A program made the position numbers and the translations under genes. Below, piece by piece: positions 1 through 11,357 of a stretch of 64,000 nt of DNA. The stretch is from NCBI GenBank assembly GCA_003255065.1, contig QAOA01006617.1, positions 391,305 to 455,304 on the forward strand, written 5' to 3'. The notes under the pieces are model-generated. The model was not told the origin of the DNA, ran no database searches, and saw only the letters and a program-made list of their open reading frames with translations. This DNA comes from Cercis canadensis (Eukaryota > Streptophyta > Magnoliopsida > Fabales > Fabaceae). Position 1 is the first letter of the stretch, and each line of letters starts with the position of its first letter.

Positions 1-1214
1 TTCCAAATGCTCACTAGTGACACAAAAGTGCTTATGCTCTTCTTTGGGTATCTTAGTGAGGCTCCAATCTGACCCAAATTGTCAACTGCTGTTAATGTGC
101 CCCCAATACCGCAAATAGACGCAATAAAAAGAATTAACATGTCTATGCTGAAAAGGGTTTGAAGAATGGTATAGTCCTCACCTCTTGCTGGTGGACTAAA
201 CACATTTTCCCACCATTTATCATCATGGGTCGTTTCTGTGGAAACTGCATCTTTACTGTTTGATGTTAGTGCTGGCGGAGAGTTAGCATTAGAATCCTTT
301 TCCGGATTGACCTTTTCGCCTTCAGTGACTATTTTCACTGGCGAAGGATCAACCATTGCTAGCTTCTTACTCTGCCAGATCTTTAATTCTTCAAGAAAAA
401 CAATAGCAAGTGGGAGCAAGAGCAAGAAAATAACCATGGCAGCACTTACACCATACTCACTCTGTAAAAAGTTGACTTTTTTCTGTACTATGATCATAAC
501 CATTAAGAACCCAGCAAGGCCAAGCGAGATATAGAGAAAATTGTAGAAAACCTTGAGCTCATTCGGCTGCCGAACCGGTTTCATGTATCGTACGGTTCTC
601 AAAGAAGCAAAAGATATAGCAGCGGGAAGCCATCCTATGAGCAAAATCAAAGCCTTTGTGTCATTATAATAAAAGGCATAGTATAGTTGTGTGATGATGG
701 CTCCACTGAGACCCACATAGCCCTTGAGAATGCCCAACACAACGCCACGGCTTTCAGGGAAGTTCTTTACACAGGTGACAAGGGAGCCAGTGTTGGCAAA
801 AGACTGAGAATTGGCACCTATGCAGATATAGAGGCACATCAACCACACTTGGGGTTTCGCTATTCTTTGTGTCACTGAAAGCCAGATCATGAAGTAGCCG
901 AAAAAGTTGAGAATAGCGCCGACGGCTAGCACCACCCATGGCGGCGTGACCTCGTTGAGTAGGCCGGAGAGGACACCAACATTGGTACCCAAGTCCTTGA
1001 AGAAGCTGAGGAGATTGAGAGTGCTTTGGTCGTAGCCGAGAACTGTTTTGATGTCTGGTGAGTAGAGGCCGAACATGTAGGTGGCTCCGGCTCCTGCCAT
1101 GATTTGGAACGAAGCAAACACCACGAACCACCTGCCGGAGATGACTTGCCCAATCAAGCTCTTCACGTCGGCCCACCCGTGAACGCCGATGGAGCCGCCT
1201 CTGGCAACCCCCAT
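1..1214 (-). CDS. NFD4/nodulin-like MFS transporter, copy A (partial, 3' part outside window)
   Basis: This is an integral membrane protein of the plant nodulin-like/NUCLEAR FUSION DEFECTIVE 4 branch of the major facilitator superfamily; its substrate is unknown. The start codon is at 1214-1212 and the frame stays open to base 1, giving 404 codons. The end aligns without net indel to residue 404 of the complete copy at 7018-8826. The N-terminus reads [20 protein letters not shown], followed by the conserved [13 protein letters not shown] segment, several hydrophobic helices, the loop [13 protein letters not shown] and the family signature GEDYTILQ. No frameshift or premature stop is visible, so the copy looks functional. 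A TATA-like box lies about 93 bp upstream. The C-terminal third is outside the window. The family assignment is firm, the transport function is inferred from the family, and there is no evidence for a substrate. Confidence 0.9.
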   Translation of the reverse strand, partial: MGVARGGSIGVHGWADVKSLIGQVISGRWFVVFASFQIMAGAGATYMFGLYSPDIKTVLGYDQSTLNLLSFFKDLGTNVGVLSGLLNEVTPPWVVLAVGAILNFFGYFMIWLSVTQRIAKPQVWLMCLYICIGANSQSFANTGSLVTCVKNFPESRGVVLGILKGYVGLSGAIITQLYYAFYYNDTKALILLIGWLPAAISFASLRTVRYMKPVRQPNELKVFYNFLYISLGLAGFLMVMIIVQKKVNFLQSEYGVSAAMVIFLLLLPLAIVFLEELKIWQSKKLAMVDPSPVKIVTEGEKVNPEKDSNANSPPALTSNSKDAVSTETTHDDKWWENVFSPPARGEDYTILQTLFSIDMLILFIASICGIGGTLTAVDNLGQIGASLRYPKKSISTFVSLVSIW

Positions 1215-1231
1215 GCTTGTATAGATGTGGT

Positions 1232-1969
1232 GGCTAGATTGATAGGTATAGTACAAACGTTGGAGGTTGCGATGAAGGTAGGAGAGATGTAGGGGAGCGG
1301 TACTCAATTTATAGACGAGGAGCCAGGATACACACCGATAGAGAGAATCACATCAGAAAATAATAATACACATTTTTTTTCCACTTGCTTACATGATCAC
1401 ATTTAATTTAATATTTAATTCAATTGAAGTTCTATAATTTAACATTACTCGATACGTAGCACTGTGATTTCATATTTTTTTTTTTTTTATTAGACGGAGA
1501 CTTTATAGTTCACTCCTAGTATTTGGGGGAGGACAATTTAGTCTTCTTTCATATGTGATCAAAGCGATTGAAAAATTATACTCTTAACATAATTTTTTAT
1601 NGGCTAGATTGATAGGTATAGTACAAACGTTGGAGGTTGCGATGAAGGTAGGAGAGATGTAGGGGAGCGGTACTCAATTTATAGACGAGGAGCCAGGATA
1701 CACACCGATAGAGAGAATCACATCAGAAAATAATAATACACATTTTTTTTCCACTTGCTTACATGATCACATTTAGTTTAATATTTAATTCAATTGAAGT
1801 TCTATAATTTAACATTACTTGATACGTAGCACTGTGACTTCATATTTTTTTTTTTTTATTAGACGGAGACTTTATAGTTCACTCCTAGTATTTGGGGGAG
1901 GACAATTTAGTCTTCTTTCATATGTGATCAAAGCGATTGAAAAATTATACTCTTAACATAATTTTTTAT
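1232..1969. repeat. Near-identical direct repeat split by a single N (probable assembly overlap)
   Basis: Bases 1232-1600 and 1602-1969 are the same sequence, 369 and 368 bp long. They differ at three substitutions and by one base in a poly-T run, and are separated by a single N at 1601. The segment holds the leader and core promoter of transporter copy A. An ambiguous base exactly at the junction of two near-identical segments is what two unmerged overlapping contigs or haplotypes produce. A real tandem promoter duplication is less likely. Confidence 0.85.
1307..1314 (-). promoter_or_regulatory. TATA-like box of transporter copy A
   Basis: The minus strand reads CTATAAAT about 93 bp before the start codon at 1214. 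The same octamer stands at a similar distance before copy B (8901-8908), which supports it as the retained core promoter. A second instance at 1677-1684 sits in the duplicated segment beyond the N and is probably an assembly duplicate. Confidence 0.5.
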
Positions 1970-2776
1970 GTATACATTACTTTTGTAACACAACAAGTTC
2001 GATTGACCCAAGCCAACTAAGCATTAATTGTTTGTTTGTTTTTATTTTTTATTTTTTTTATATTTTGTCATTGTTAATTGGGTGATGAGAGTTACTGAAA
2101 GCATGATTTAAAGACTATTCCGCTGTGTCAGTTGGACCGAGCCAGCTCAGCACATTTTAACTAATTTATCTTTGCGGCCAATGTAACCTAAGAAATTGAA
2201 CTTATGAATGTTATGTATGTCTAAATATAGATGACATCCTCGTCTCCACCATTATTAGCTCAATTCCTGGCGCTGCTGTCTTAGTATATATAGACTATTA
2301 CATTTTTTTTTGTAATTTCTATGATAAAACATCTTTACAAAGTATTCATCTTTAATAAGATATTGTTTTAACTAAGTTTCATCATGTACTCATGACTTGC
2401 AAGTTTCTCTTCCCCTAACTATATATTTTAGCATGCACAACATCGACGGTCACTAATTATATATCTTTATGCACAAAAAATAATATAATATAAAATATGT
2501 AAGTTTAATATTTCGCGCATGTTGCTCGCTTTAATTTATATAATGTATTCATGAATTAATCATGATTGGATCCCAAGGGATTTGTTTGGTATATATGACT
2601 GTTTTACGTGTATGATCATGGATTAATAATTAAGACATTGAACCAAAATAATAATTTTGAATTAAAATTCAGATATCATATAATAAAATAATAAAATTTA
2701 TACTCCACTAATGGATACAATTTGAAAACTTTTCTTTGTAAAAATAATATAAGAAAATGGATTCTCATACATAACT
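1970..2776. other. AT-rich intergenic DNA, no gene seen
   Basis: This is low-complexity AT-rich sequence with poly-T tracts. No open frame resembles a protein, and no element boundaries could be read. Confidence 0.6.
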
Positions 2777-3200
2777 CTACCAAGCCCTAAAAATATCAAA
2801 TATGAGTATCAAAGAGTTGGAAAGTCCATGGAAGATTCCTTCACAAATAACACCCCACCGTCCAGTTTCAATTTCATTAGAACAAACAATAAAAATATCC
2901 AAAGTTTTGGCATAAATAGTAGGGAAATGACGTTTTCCCTTTGACAATTTGATGTTAATTTCTACTTTCAAGATTTGAAGAATCAGATTGAAGAAACCTT
3001 ATCTAATATCCAAAGTATTCAAACCCTTGAATCAGAGATTCTCTTTTCTGCCATAATATCGTATAATTTTGTTTGATGAGTGTGTAACGCAGGCAATAAC
3101 AGCTGCCGAGAGCCACTACAGGAGACCATTGACTACAATTATTGATTAAACTTCTAATGACTCTTTGATCACTAATCTAGACGCTTTCGCGATGACTTTT
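2777..3200. repeat. Non-coding block A1, paralogous to 13130-13720
   Basis: Stretches such as TCACAAATAACACC, AAGATTTGAAGAAT and TTCAAACCCTTGAAT recur in the same order at 13130-13720, upstream of transporter copy B. No reading frame is conserved between the two blocks. The block is best explained as part of the duplicated unit that produced the two transporter genes. It may include regulatory sequence or a decayed neighbour. Confidence 0.7.
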
Positions 3201-3430
3201 CAAGTCCACAATTAAAAGATTGAAAGAATTAAATACGTTATGTTCACACCACACATGCTGCGGATCTAAACTATGGAAAATTGATATTTACACATTACGT
3301 GAGATTTTATTTTATTTTTTGATGTGATACGTGAGATTGTATTTTCTTTTTTATTGGCAAAATTTTAGATAAGGAGAGACTATCATATTCCAAGGCCGGA
3401 GCATGTCACAAGTCTTAGTAAGGGCTTTTA

Positions 3431-4027
3431 GTGATACTTATAGATTGCTTATTGAAATGAGATTACTTAGAATATGATTCGAACTTAGGTCTTACAAGTT
3501 AAACTTTAAAATTTGTTAAAAAAGTCTTAAATAATCTCAATTAAATCTTAAGTAGGCCTAATCAACTTTAGATGCTACTATGCATAGAGTATGACACTAT
3601 GCGAGGTAAATAATGTGTATATTATTAGTCCCATGAAAGTAAGTGTATAATTGTATATTGTTAATTATTGCTGGTTCATTAATGTACAATAGAGGGTAGT
3701 ATATTTTTTCTCATATTTCATTAGGTTTNGTGATACTTACAGATTGCTTATTGAAATGAGATTACTTAGAATATGATTCGAACTTAGGTCTTACAAGTTA
3801 AACTTTAAAATTTGTTAAAAAATTCTTAAATAATCTCAATTAAATCTTAAGTAGGCCTAATCAACTTTAGATGCTACTATGCATAGAGTATGACACTATG
3901 CGAGGTAAATAATGTGTATATTATTAGTCCCATGAAAGTAAGTGTATAATTGTATATTGTTAATTATTGCTGGTTCATTAATGTACAATAGAGGGTAGTA
4001 TATTTTTTCTCATATTTCATTAGGTTT
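3431..4027. repeat. Near-identical direct repeat split by a single N (probable assembly overlap)
   Basis: Bases 3431-3728 and 3730-4027 are both 298 bp and differ at only about two positions, with a lone N at 3729. This is the same arrangement as 1232-1969 and most likely an unresolved contig overlap. A sequence like its first 100 bases (ending GAACTTAGGTCTTA) recurs in diverged form at about 56850-56935, so the underlying unit contains a dispersed repeat. Confidence 0.85.
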
Positions 4028-4422
4028 TAATAAAATTTGAATATAAAACCTACACAATAATCAATCTTTGAAATGTCTCGTTGAGTAACGTATTAAAACT
4101 TTTTTTGGTTACAAGCTGCCACAAATTGGACTTCCCATTTGCAAAAAACAAGTTGAATTAATGGTTGATCTTGTATTAAAGTATTGAAGCGTGATATGAA
4201 AGTGTTGTAAGGCCTATTTTAAAGTGACAATATGTGTGTGATGTTATCAACTATATATTATAAATTCCAAATTATTATCATCAATTATTGCAAAATAAAT
4301 ATTAAGATTAGTTAGTCCTCCTCTTGGTACACGGTTTCTGTAATGTTCAATATCCACGCATGTGCATTAATTTAATGTAAGGTTCTTTTTTTGTCATTAA
4401 ATAGATAAAGTTATATCTTTTA

Positions 4423-4820
4423 GACCTTATTTGGATAGCATAACTTAAGAGTTTATTGGAGCTTTTCTATTATCATAAGTACTTTTATATATATAAAATT
4501 ATGTTTGGATAGGCTTATATAAATAGCTTATTACACTCCAAAAAGCTATTTTTAATTTATTTTATGAAGCTGTTTTTTATAGCTTCTACAAAAAGCCCTT
4601 GCAGAAACTCATAATAGCTTAACCGGCGGTAGTTGTTTTGAAAAAAAAAATTGAGACAAAAATATCCTCAAATGATATTGAAAATATCCTGAAAAAATGT
4701 TTCTCCAATTGTATATCTAAATACAATAACTTGATTTAAAAGAAGCATACTGTATAAGAGCTTATCACATAAGATCTTTTTATGTAAGTGTTTAAATAAG
4801 TCGTTTACTCGAATGAGGCC
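4423..4820. mobile_element. PIF/Harbinger (Tourist-like) MITE, 398 bp
   Basis: The left end reads GACCTTATTTGGATA and the right end, on the opposite strand, GGCCTCATTCGAGTA, forming an imperfect terminal inverted repeat. It is flanked on both sides by TTA (4420-4422 and 4821-4823), the target-site duplication typical of PIF/Harbinger elements. The interior is non-coding and AT-rich with short inverted stretches (AAAAGC, GCTTAT). It has no transposase and so is non-autonomous. Confidence 0.75.
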
Positions 4821-5399
4821 TTAGTAAGAAATATGGAGAATGAGAATTTGATCATTAGACCTTAATCTTTTTGGGAGATCCCTTGACTAATTATACTATG
4901 TGTGCTTATATAATAAAACTTGTCAATAAGGCACTTGCTTCAAGTTCAAAGGAATGGGGAAAAAAAAAAAAAAAACTTAGCGATCACAATAAATTGTTCG
5001 ATGGCGAGGTCGAATTTATTTAGCACTTTATATCTTAACGGTTATTAATTAAAAAACATAAGTGGCTTTTCAAGAACTTCATATTCAAAATCCATGGTTG
5101 AAAATTTCACTTAGTTCACATTGGCGTCACAAGCTCATCAAGACAAAATCTAGAAAAAAAATTAATCAAAAAACCAAAAAAAAAGAGGAAATTATTTTCA
5201 ATGCTCGATTAATTTATATATATATATATAAGTTTAATTTTGAATTTGACCATCAGACAAATAATAAGTTTAATTTTTTAGCTGGAAATATGAAAAATGT
5301 AAAAGAAAAATTAAATTAAGTTACGTACGTACATGACTTATATATTTGTCTTGATTGCATCTCGTTGATAAGATCATTGTGATCTTATCTCTTATTTTA
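4821..5399. other. AT-rich intergenic DNA, no gene seen
   Basis: A short TA microsatellite lies near 5215-5230 and there is a poly-A run near 4960. The 85-codon open frame beginning at 5062 is lysine- and isoleucine-rich low complexity and is not credible as a gene. Confidence 0.5.
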
Positions 5400-5830
5400 A
5401 TTTTCAACTTAAGACTACTTTTACTCAAACTCCACTTATCCAACTATTTGGATTTTTTTGAATTAGGTTCAATTCAAATGAGTCCAAATATGGTATATAC
5501 TTTTCAATTTAATTAATGAACATTTAGAAGTCAAGGAGGGCATTAATTATTTTATAGCAAGAGTCAGAAATAATGAAGTTTCTGTCTGTTTCTTTCCTAC
5601 AAATCTGAAAGGACCACAATAAAACAAATGTGCCTTTCGAATATTAAAATAGCATCACCATCAGCACTTAACCATTTATTTCCAAGAGTCACATTGCGTA
5701 CAAGCCTAGCTACTTCATTGGTCTTCCTTCTTATTATATATTTGTCAAATTATCTGACTTTTCAGATAACGTGATACGAGCCATACCTCTCAGTCTCCTT
5801 CTTTGCTCAATCACAGCATATTTAGTTAAA
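5400..5830. repeat. Non-coding block A2, paralogous to 13890-14440
   Basis: Shared strings in the same order include TTTTACTCAAACTCCA, TCCAAATATGGTATA, CCTACAAATCTG, ACAAATGTGCCTTT and ACATCACCAT-like text. With block A1 it defines homologous upstream DNA for the two transporter copies. Copy B carries a 131-bp insertion at the position equivalent to the ATTAAAATAGCATC stretch here. Confidence 0.7.
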
Positions 5831-7017
5831 AAAAAAAAAAAACTAAGATATATATATATTTTATACTCTACAAACACAATAATCTTTCTGTACTGATATA
5901 TTAAAACAGTTAAGCCACTAATTATTGGAGTTTAAACCGAAACAATATTTAAATTTTGTCAATTGTTTTAAAATTTAACTTACGATTTAATTTTTTAAAA
6001 TTTTCGTAATAATATTAAATTTGATCTCTCCATTGCACGCCCCTTTGTAGTCAATAGTTTGTCTAGATTTAGAGTCAAATTTCTATCTGAGTGCTAAGTA
6101 AAAACAAAAACGACAAATCTTTGATAATTATAATAAGTAAGGCTTTTCTAAGTTTTGAAATCGGGCTGAAAGTTAAGGGTCGCATTGCATGATCTCATAG
6201 CTGTGTGTAAGCCCATTTTGAAGGGAAAGGTTTACGGTGGTCCAAGTGTGGAAAACTGGACCACCCATGCACCAGGCAAAATTCACCGTTAATCTTTGTT
6301 ATTTATTGCTTTGCCCTTTAAAAATGAATTATTTCCAAAACAGTCCAAATTGAAAAAAAGAAAAAAAAGAAAACTGAAACTATCAGAATAATGTTATTAG
6401 TGCTTGAGTCGAGATGTGAGATGCTGGCGAGTTGGCTCCATTCATTACTAACTCAATCATTACTAGCCCTACCTTTAGGTGAGTGGGGTAGCATGTAGTG
6501 TATGATTCAGAGGCTGTACCCCTAAAAAAATTTCAAAATTATTAAAATAATTTGACTTAGACTTCAGTTAAACGTTTACTGCTAGGTTACTTAAAAAGAA
6601 GTTCAAATAGCATTACATAATCTCTTTGTAATAATAAATTACTATAGTTATATATGACTTTACAAAAGTCAAAATATAATTGGTCAAATTTATAAAAAAA
6701 AAAGAAAAAGAGATATATGTGTAATTTTTTTGAAGTAAAGAGATATGTATACGTAATTTCATCAAACCTTTATCTAGATTAGTGTAATTTGTGCTTAATT
6801 AATTTTATTGATACTATCATGGAATTAACAAAAAAAAAATACTTAATTTTGTGTGACAATCTAGGACAAATTTACCATTTCAATATATAAAAGCCTGAAG
6901 TATACGACAAAGAAAATGGTGAGACAAGAAAGTGTTACATCCGAATCCGATAATATATGGCCAATATTAATTCCTTGTTCATATCTTACCTAAATTAAAT
7001 TCTAACCCTTGAAGCCT
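5831..7017. other. AT-rich intergenic DNA and probable 3' flank of transporter copy B
   Basis: I see no gene. The last few hundred bases probably include the 3' untranslated region of the minus-strand transporter ending at 7018. Confidence 0.5.
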
Positions 7018-8826
7018 TCAGCCTTTGGCTTCTTGCCGTGTTGCGCCGTTGTCCACGGCCGTCATCTCCGCCGGCGACGCCTTCGCCTCCTGCCGGTATC
7101 TCTGGTAGATGTCAGTTTTATAAAATTTCCTTGTCCTAGCCACCAAAATAAGCGAAACAATAGAACCAAATAAAGCTGCAGCAGTGATAATAATGAAGGA
7201 CAATTTGAAGCAATTGGTGCCAACACAAGTCAATTCCTTCCCTGCTTGTCTTTCTAGCCCCAGTGCTGCCAATTGCTTATTTGCTTCCTCATCGTACAAA
7301 TGGCCAACAACCCTGACATTAAGCAGATATAGGCCAATTGGGCTAGCCACACCCCCAAAGTTCATTAAAGTTGAATAGTATTTGAGTCCGAACAGCTCAG
7401 ATATTATTGAAAAAATTAAAGGCCATTGTGCACCAAAAGAAAACCCAATTATCACAGAAGCCACATAAAGGCCACCGGGTACACCAAAGGCTATTAGAAG
7501 GTGACCAGCACATGCCAATAGCAGAATCAGAGTTAGCATGAGAGGACGAGGGAATTTGTATTTTACTAGAATATGTTCTGAAACAAAGCCTGAGAAAACT
7601 CTTCCTAGATAATTCCAAATGCTCACTAGTGACACAAAAGTGCTTATGCTCTTCTTTGGGTATCTTAGTGAGGCTCCAATTTGACCCAAATTGTCAATTG
7701 CTGTTAATGTTCCCCCAACTCCACAAGTACTCGCAATGAATAGAATTATCATGTCTATGCTGAAAAGGGCTTGAAGTATGGTATAGTCCTCACCTCTTTC
7801 TGGTGGCGTAAACACCTTTTGCCACCATTTAACTTCTTGGGTCGTTTCTGTGGAAACTGTTTCCTTACTGTTTGATGAAAGTGCTAAGAGAGAGTTAGCA
7901 TTCGAAGTCTCCTCTGAATTGATCTTTTCACCTTGGGTGACTATTTTCACCGGCGAAGGATCAACCATTGCGAGCTTCTTACTTTGCCAGATCTTGAATT
8001 CTTCAAGAATTACAACAGCAAGTGGGAGAAAGAGCAAGAAAAGTACTATACCAGCACTTACACCATACTCACTCTGCTTGAAATTCACCATTTTCTCTAT
8101 AATGATCATAACCATTAAAAACCCAGCAAGGCCAAGTGAGATATAGAGAAACTTGTAGAAAACCTTGAGCTCATTGGGCTGCCGAACCGGCTTCATGTAT
8201 CGTACGGTTCTCAAAGAAGCAAAAGATATAGCAGCGGGAAGCCATCCTATGAGCAAAATCAAAGCCTTTGTGTCATTATAATAAAAGGCCAAGTATAGTT
8301 GTGTGATGATGGCTCCACTGAGACCCACATAGCCCTTGAGAATGCCTATCACAACACCACGGCTTTCGGTGAAGTTCTTTACGCAGGTGACAAGGGAGCC
8401 AGTGTTGGCAAAAGACTGAGAATTGGCACCTATGAAGATATAGAGGCACATGTGCCACAATTGGGGTTTGGCTATTCTGTGTGTCACAGCAAGCCAGATC
8501 ATGAAGTAGCCAAAAAAGTTTAGCAAGGCACCCGTGGACAAGACCACCCATGGCGGCGTCACCTCGTTGATTAGACCAGAGAGAACACCAAGGTTTGCGC
8601 CCAAGTCCTTGAAGAAGCTAAGGAGATTGAGAGTGGTTTGGTCGTAGCCTAGAGCACGTTTGATGTCGTTGGAGTAGAGGCTGAACATGTAGGTGGCTCC
8701 GGAAACTGCCATGATTAGAAATGAGGCAAACATCACGAACCACCGCCCAGTGATGACTTGGATGGCCAGGCCCTTCATGTCGGCCAACCCGTGAACGCCG
8801 ACACTGCTGCCTCCGGCAACCACCAT
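7018..8826 (-). CDS. NFD4/nodulin-like MFS transporter, copy B (complete, 602 aa)
   Basis: A single-exon gene encoding a polytopic membrane protein of the nodulin-like/NFD4 family. Residues about 25-270 form the Nodulin-like domain, from [13 protein letters not shown] through [13 protein letters not shown] and [14 protein letters not shown] hydrophilic loop at about 285-350 carries VDPSPVKIV and the GEDYTILQ signature. The C-terminal MFS half (about 355-575) includes [20 protein letters not shown] and ends in a basic, glutamate-rich tail. The length is usual for the family. The start at 8826 matches copy A, and a TATA-like octamer lies 75 bp upstream. The gene is a tandem paralogue of 1-1214, in the same orientation and with highly similar protein. 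Some relatives are induced in nodules or linked to karyogamy, but the transported substrate is unknown, so no specific function is assigned. Confidence 0.95.
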   Translation of the reverse strand: MVVAGGSSVGVHGLADMKGLAIQVITGRWFVMFASFLIMAVSGATYMFSLYSNDIKRALGYDQTTLNLLSFFKDLGANLGVLSGLINEVTPPWVVLSTGALLNFFGYFMIWLAVTHRIAKPQLWHMCLYIFIGANSQSFANTGSLVTCVKNFTESRGVVIGILKGYVGLSGAIITQLYLAFYYNDTKALILLIGWLPAAISFASLRTVRYMKPVRQPNELKVFYKFLYISLGLAGFLMVMIIIEKMVNFKQSEYGVSAGIVLFLLFLPLAVVILEEFKIWQSKKLAMVDPSPVKIVTQGEKINSEETSNANSLLALSSNSKETVSTETTQEVKWWQKVFTPPERGEDYTILQALFSIDMIILFIASTCGVGGTLTAIDNLGQIGASLRYPKKSISTFVSLVSIWNYLGRVFSGFVSEHILVKYKFPRPLMLTLILLLACAGHLLIAFGVPGGLYVASVIIGFSFGAQWPLIFSIISELFGLKYYSTLMNFGGVASPIGLYLLNVRVVGHLYDEEANKQLAALGLERQAGKELTCVGTNCFKLSFIIITAAALFGSIVSLILVARTRKFYKTDIYQRYRQEAKASPAEMTAVDNGATRQEAKG

Positions 8827-8900
8827 GTTTATGTGGAGATGTTACTGGTTTTGTTAGCACAAAATGTTGTAGCTTGCAATGAAGGTGGGAGTAATAGTCA

Positions 8901-8908
8901 ATTTATAG
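8901..8908 (-). promoter_or_regulatory. TATA-like box of transporter copy B
   Basis: CTATAAAT on the minus strand, 75 bp before the start codon. The octamer and its surroundings (TCAATTTATAGA on plus) are shared with copy A, although the wider promoter has diverged. Confidence 0.5.
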
Positions 8909-9066
8909 ATACAGAGGAATTTATAGAGACTTGATCTGACTTTATAGTTGACTTGTAGTGTTTCGGCGGGATAGTTTACTCACCTTTCACATGTGATCAT
9001 GATCAAATAGGATAAGTTCTGAAATCTAAGTAATGGAAAGAAGAAAAAAATAAACAAAAAGTAAAA

Positions 9067-9324
9067 TATCTTTTTCGTTTTTAAAATATCTCCTAAATAT
9101 TATTTTAATACTTAATTTATTTTTTTGTGTCACTTTAATTTTTGAATAATTATATTATCCATCAAATCAAGTCTTCTACATTTTATAGTACAAAAAATGA
9201 TTACTTAAATAATTAATTTAACGAGTAGAGTGATTATTTGATGACTAAAGTGACACAAAAAATAAATTAATAATTAAAATAATATTTAAAAAATAATTGA
9301 GAAACAAAAAATTTATTTAACTCA
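9067..9324. mobile_element. Candidate fold-back MITE, about 258 bp
   Basis: The outer arms are imperfect inverted repeats. TTTTTTTGTGTCACTTTA-type sequence at about 9120-9140 pairs with TAAAGTGACACAAAAA at about 9247-9262, and both continue into TAATATTATTT stretches. AAAAAGTAAAA occurs on both sides (9056-9066 and 9325-9335) and could be an 11-bp target-site duplication of the MULE type. That repeat is low complexity and the outermost ends align poorly, so the exact borders are uncertain. Confidence 0.45.
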
Positions 9325-9660
9325 AAAAAGTAAAACACTTATACTACTTGTGAATTGCAAATCTGATTTTGAACTTGAAGACCAAAAATCATGGTTTTTG
9401 GGAAAAGAACCTTGAGAGTAGATTTTTCTGAAATCGTGGATGTGATCTCCAAACTCAATATATATATATATATATAAAAGAAAACATTATATAACGCATA
9501 CAATATAACTTGTTTAAGGAATCTCCAGTTATGTTAAGGTCTCATGTTTATTTACTATTTCACCATATTCTTAATCAAAGAATTTTGCTTTCATTTTTTA
9601 TTTACATGACTCAAAATTTCATGTAAATTAACTAAATCCATCATCACTAATTTATTGGCT

Positions 9661-9706
9661 AATAATAATAATAATGATGATGATGATGATAATAATAATG
9701 ATAATA
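9661..9706. repeat. Compound AAT/GAT trinucleotide microsatellite
   Basis: A run of AAT units passes into five GAT units and back into AAT units. It is a candidate polymorphic marker and has no coding context. Confidence 0.9.
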
Positions 9707-9927
9707 CCAAAATCAAGGACAAGGGATGGATATTTAGATCTAATGAGTTCATTCATTCACCTAAAATAAAAAGCTAACCGTTCTAGTTGCTAAAAATTTC
9801 TGAGTAACCATATCTACAGGAAATGAATTTGATTTGATTATATATATGTAAGGGAAAGTCGGTTTCTTAGAGATTTTTGTTGTGTTTAATGGTCTTTGCG
9901 ATTAATTGTAACAAAATAATAATAATT

Positions 9928-10988
9928 AGGACAAAACTTAAAAGTAAAATTTTATAGATATATGTAGTATTTTTTTATTAAAATATTAAATATGTATTAA
10001 TTTTATAACTCAACACCGTTTCATCACGCCATGTCAGCACTAATCTCTTACCCATCAACAGTCTCTCTCTCCATTTCTCTTCCCAAAAAATTTTCTCTCT
10101 CCCTTAATCTCTTCTCTGCCTCTCCACATGCACATTCACTCTCTCCATTTCTGTTCTCTCATCACGCTTCTTCTCTCGTCTCCATTTTCCAAAAAATTTC
10201 CCCCCTGAACAAAAATGCTTCTTCCTCTCCAAGTTGCTTCATTTCTTTTCTGGTATTAAAGTTTAGGCTTTGTGCTGTGATTCTGAGAAAGAGAACGATA
10301 GAGAGAAAGGAGAGGGGGTAGTGACAGTGTCAAATATGGACCTGTGACTCTTTTTTGGATGTGTTGGGAAGATGGAGGAAATTTTTTTTGAATCTATGCT
10401 AAGTAAAGGCAAAAAAAAGAATAAAATCTGGACTCTGTTTCTTTAGTTTCTTTCTTCTTAACATTTTGAAGATCTGCAAAACATCTGCGATTTCGAGTCC
10501 AATTTTTTTTTTCAAATTCCTTTTTAGCTTTCTACTCTAATATTAAGCATGAATTATAATTCAAATAAAATTCGTTTATTTAGATTTTTTTTTAGAGTTA
10601 ATAACAAGGAAAAAAAGAAAAAATCTTCTTCCATTTTCTGGGTCGTCTTGAGTGTGTGGGGTTTGTATATATTTCTGGATTTAAGTTCTGATCTCTGTAA
10701 AATCAGTGTACCTTTGGATCTTGATGGTGAAGAGAGAAGGCTCCTTGTGGGTGGTTCACAAGGAGAAGCGTGATGAGAGAAGAGAAATGGAGAGAATGTG
10801 CACTTGAACAAGCAGAGAAGAGATTAAGGGAGAGAGAAAATTGTTTGGGAAGAGAAATTGAGAGAGACCGTTGGTGGAAAGAGATCAGAGCTGGCACGGC
10901 GTGATGAGATGGTTTTGAGTTGTAAAATTAATATATATGTAATGTTTTAAGAGGAGAACAGCACTTTATAAAACTTAAGTTTTATCCT
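9928..10988. mobile_element. Long fold-back DNA transposon, non-autonomous, 1061 bp
   Basis: The left part (9928 to about 10185) and the right part (about 10725 to 10988) are inverted copies. Examples are the end AGGACAAAACTTAA against AGGATAAAACTTAA, then ATTTTATAACTCAA, TTTTCTCTCTCCCTTAATCT and TCTCATCACGCTTCT. The direct repeat AATAATT borders both ends (9921-9927 and 10989-10995) and may be a 7-bp target duplication. The roughly 540-bp centre is richer in G and C than the surroundings and looks like leader or intron sequence of a plant gene (long CT tracts, TTTCTGGGTCGTC, GGATCTTGATGGTGAAGAG). Its short open frames are not conserved proteins. Captured gene DNA in a MULE-like fold-back element is one reading. 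Confidence 0.7.
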
Positions 10989-11357
10989 AATAATTATCTT
11001 TGTGGTTTTCTCAAGTTGGTAAGCATTATTCATTTTGATTAATAGCATGAAATTAAGGAAATAATTAAAAGGTTGAATAGAAGGTAATAACACAAGAACA
11101 CCAATCACAAACTGGTTCAAAAATCTCCCCAGGAGGTTGAGGTCACTACTATGCCAAAAAAAAAGAAACTAATTTACCAGAAAAAAACGTGCTAAGTTTT
11201 ATGAGATTACGACAACACAAGGAACAGAATTAAAAGTGCAACAAGAACACAAAAACTTGGATAATTATTTTTACCAACAGGGATTAAGATTTAAAAGAAG
11301 ACGATCACAAGATACCCGAACACGATAGCTAGGCATTACAAGTCCCTACCTTTATTA

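Noticed and set aside
754-1176. A 140-codon minus-strand frame and other frames over the transporters
   Set aside because: They overlap the true transporter frame, which matches the family and the complete paralogue. These frames are shadows.
3475-3500. GATTCGAACTTAGG as a pol III B box of a tRNA or SINE
   Set aside because: No matching A box or cloverleaf is visible and the flanks show no target duplication. It is only part of a diverged repeat also seen near 56910.
10031-10897. Several 64-96 codon frames in the fold-back element
   Set aside because: They are Ser/Leu- or Lys-rich translations of CT or GA tracts, mirror each other in the inverted arms, and have no domain or splice context.
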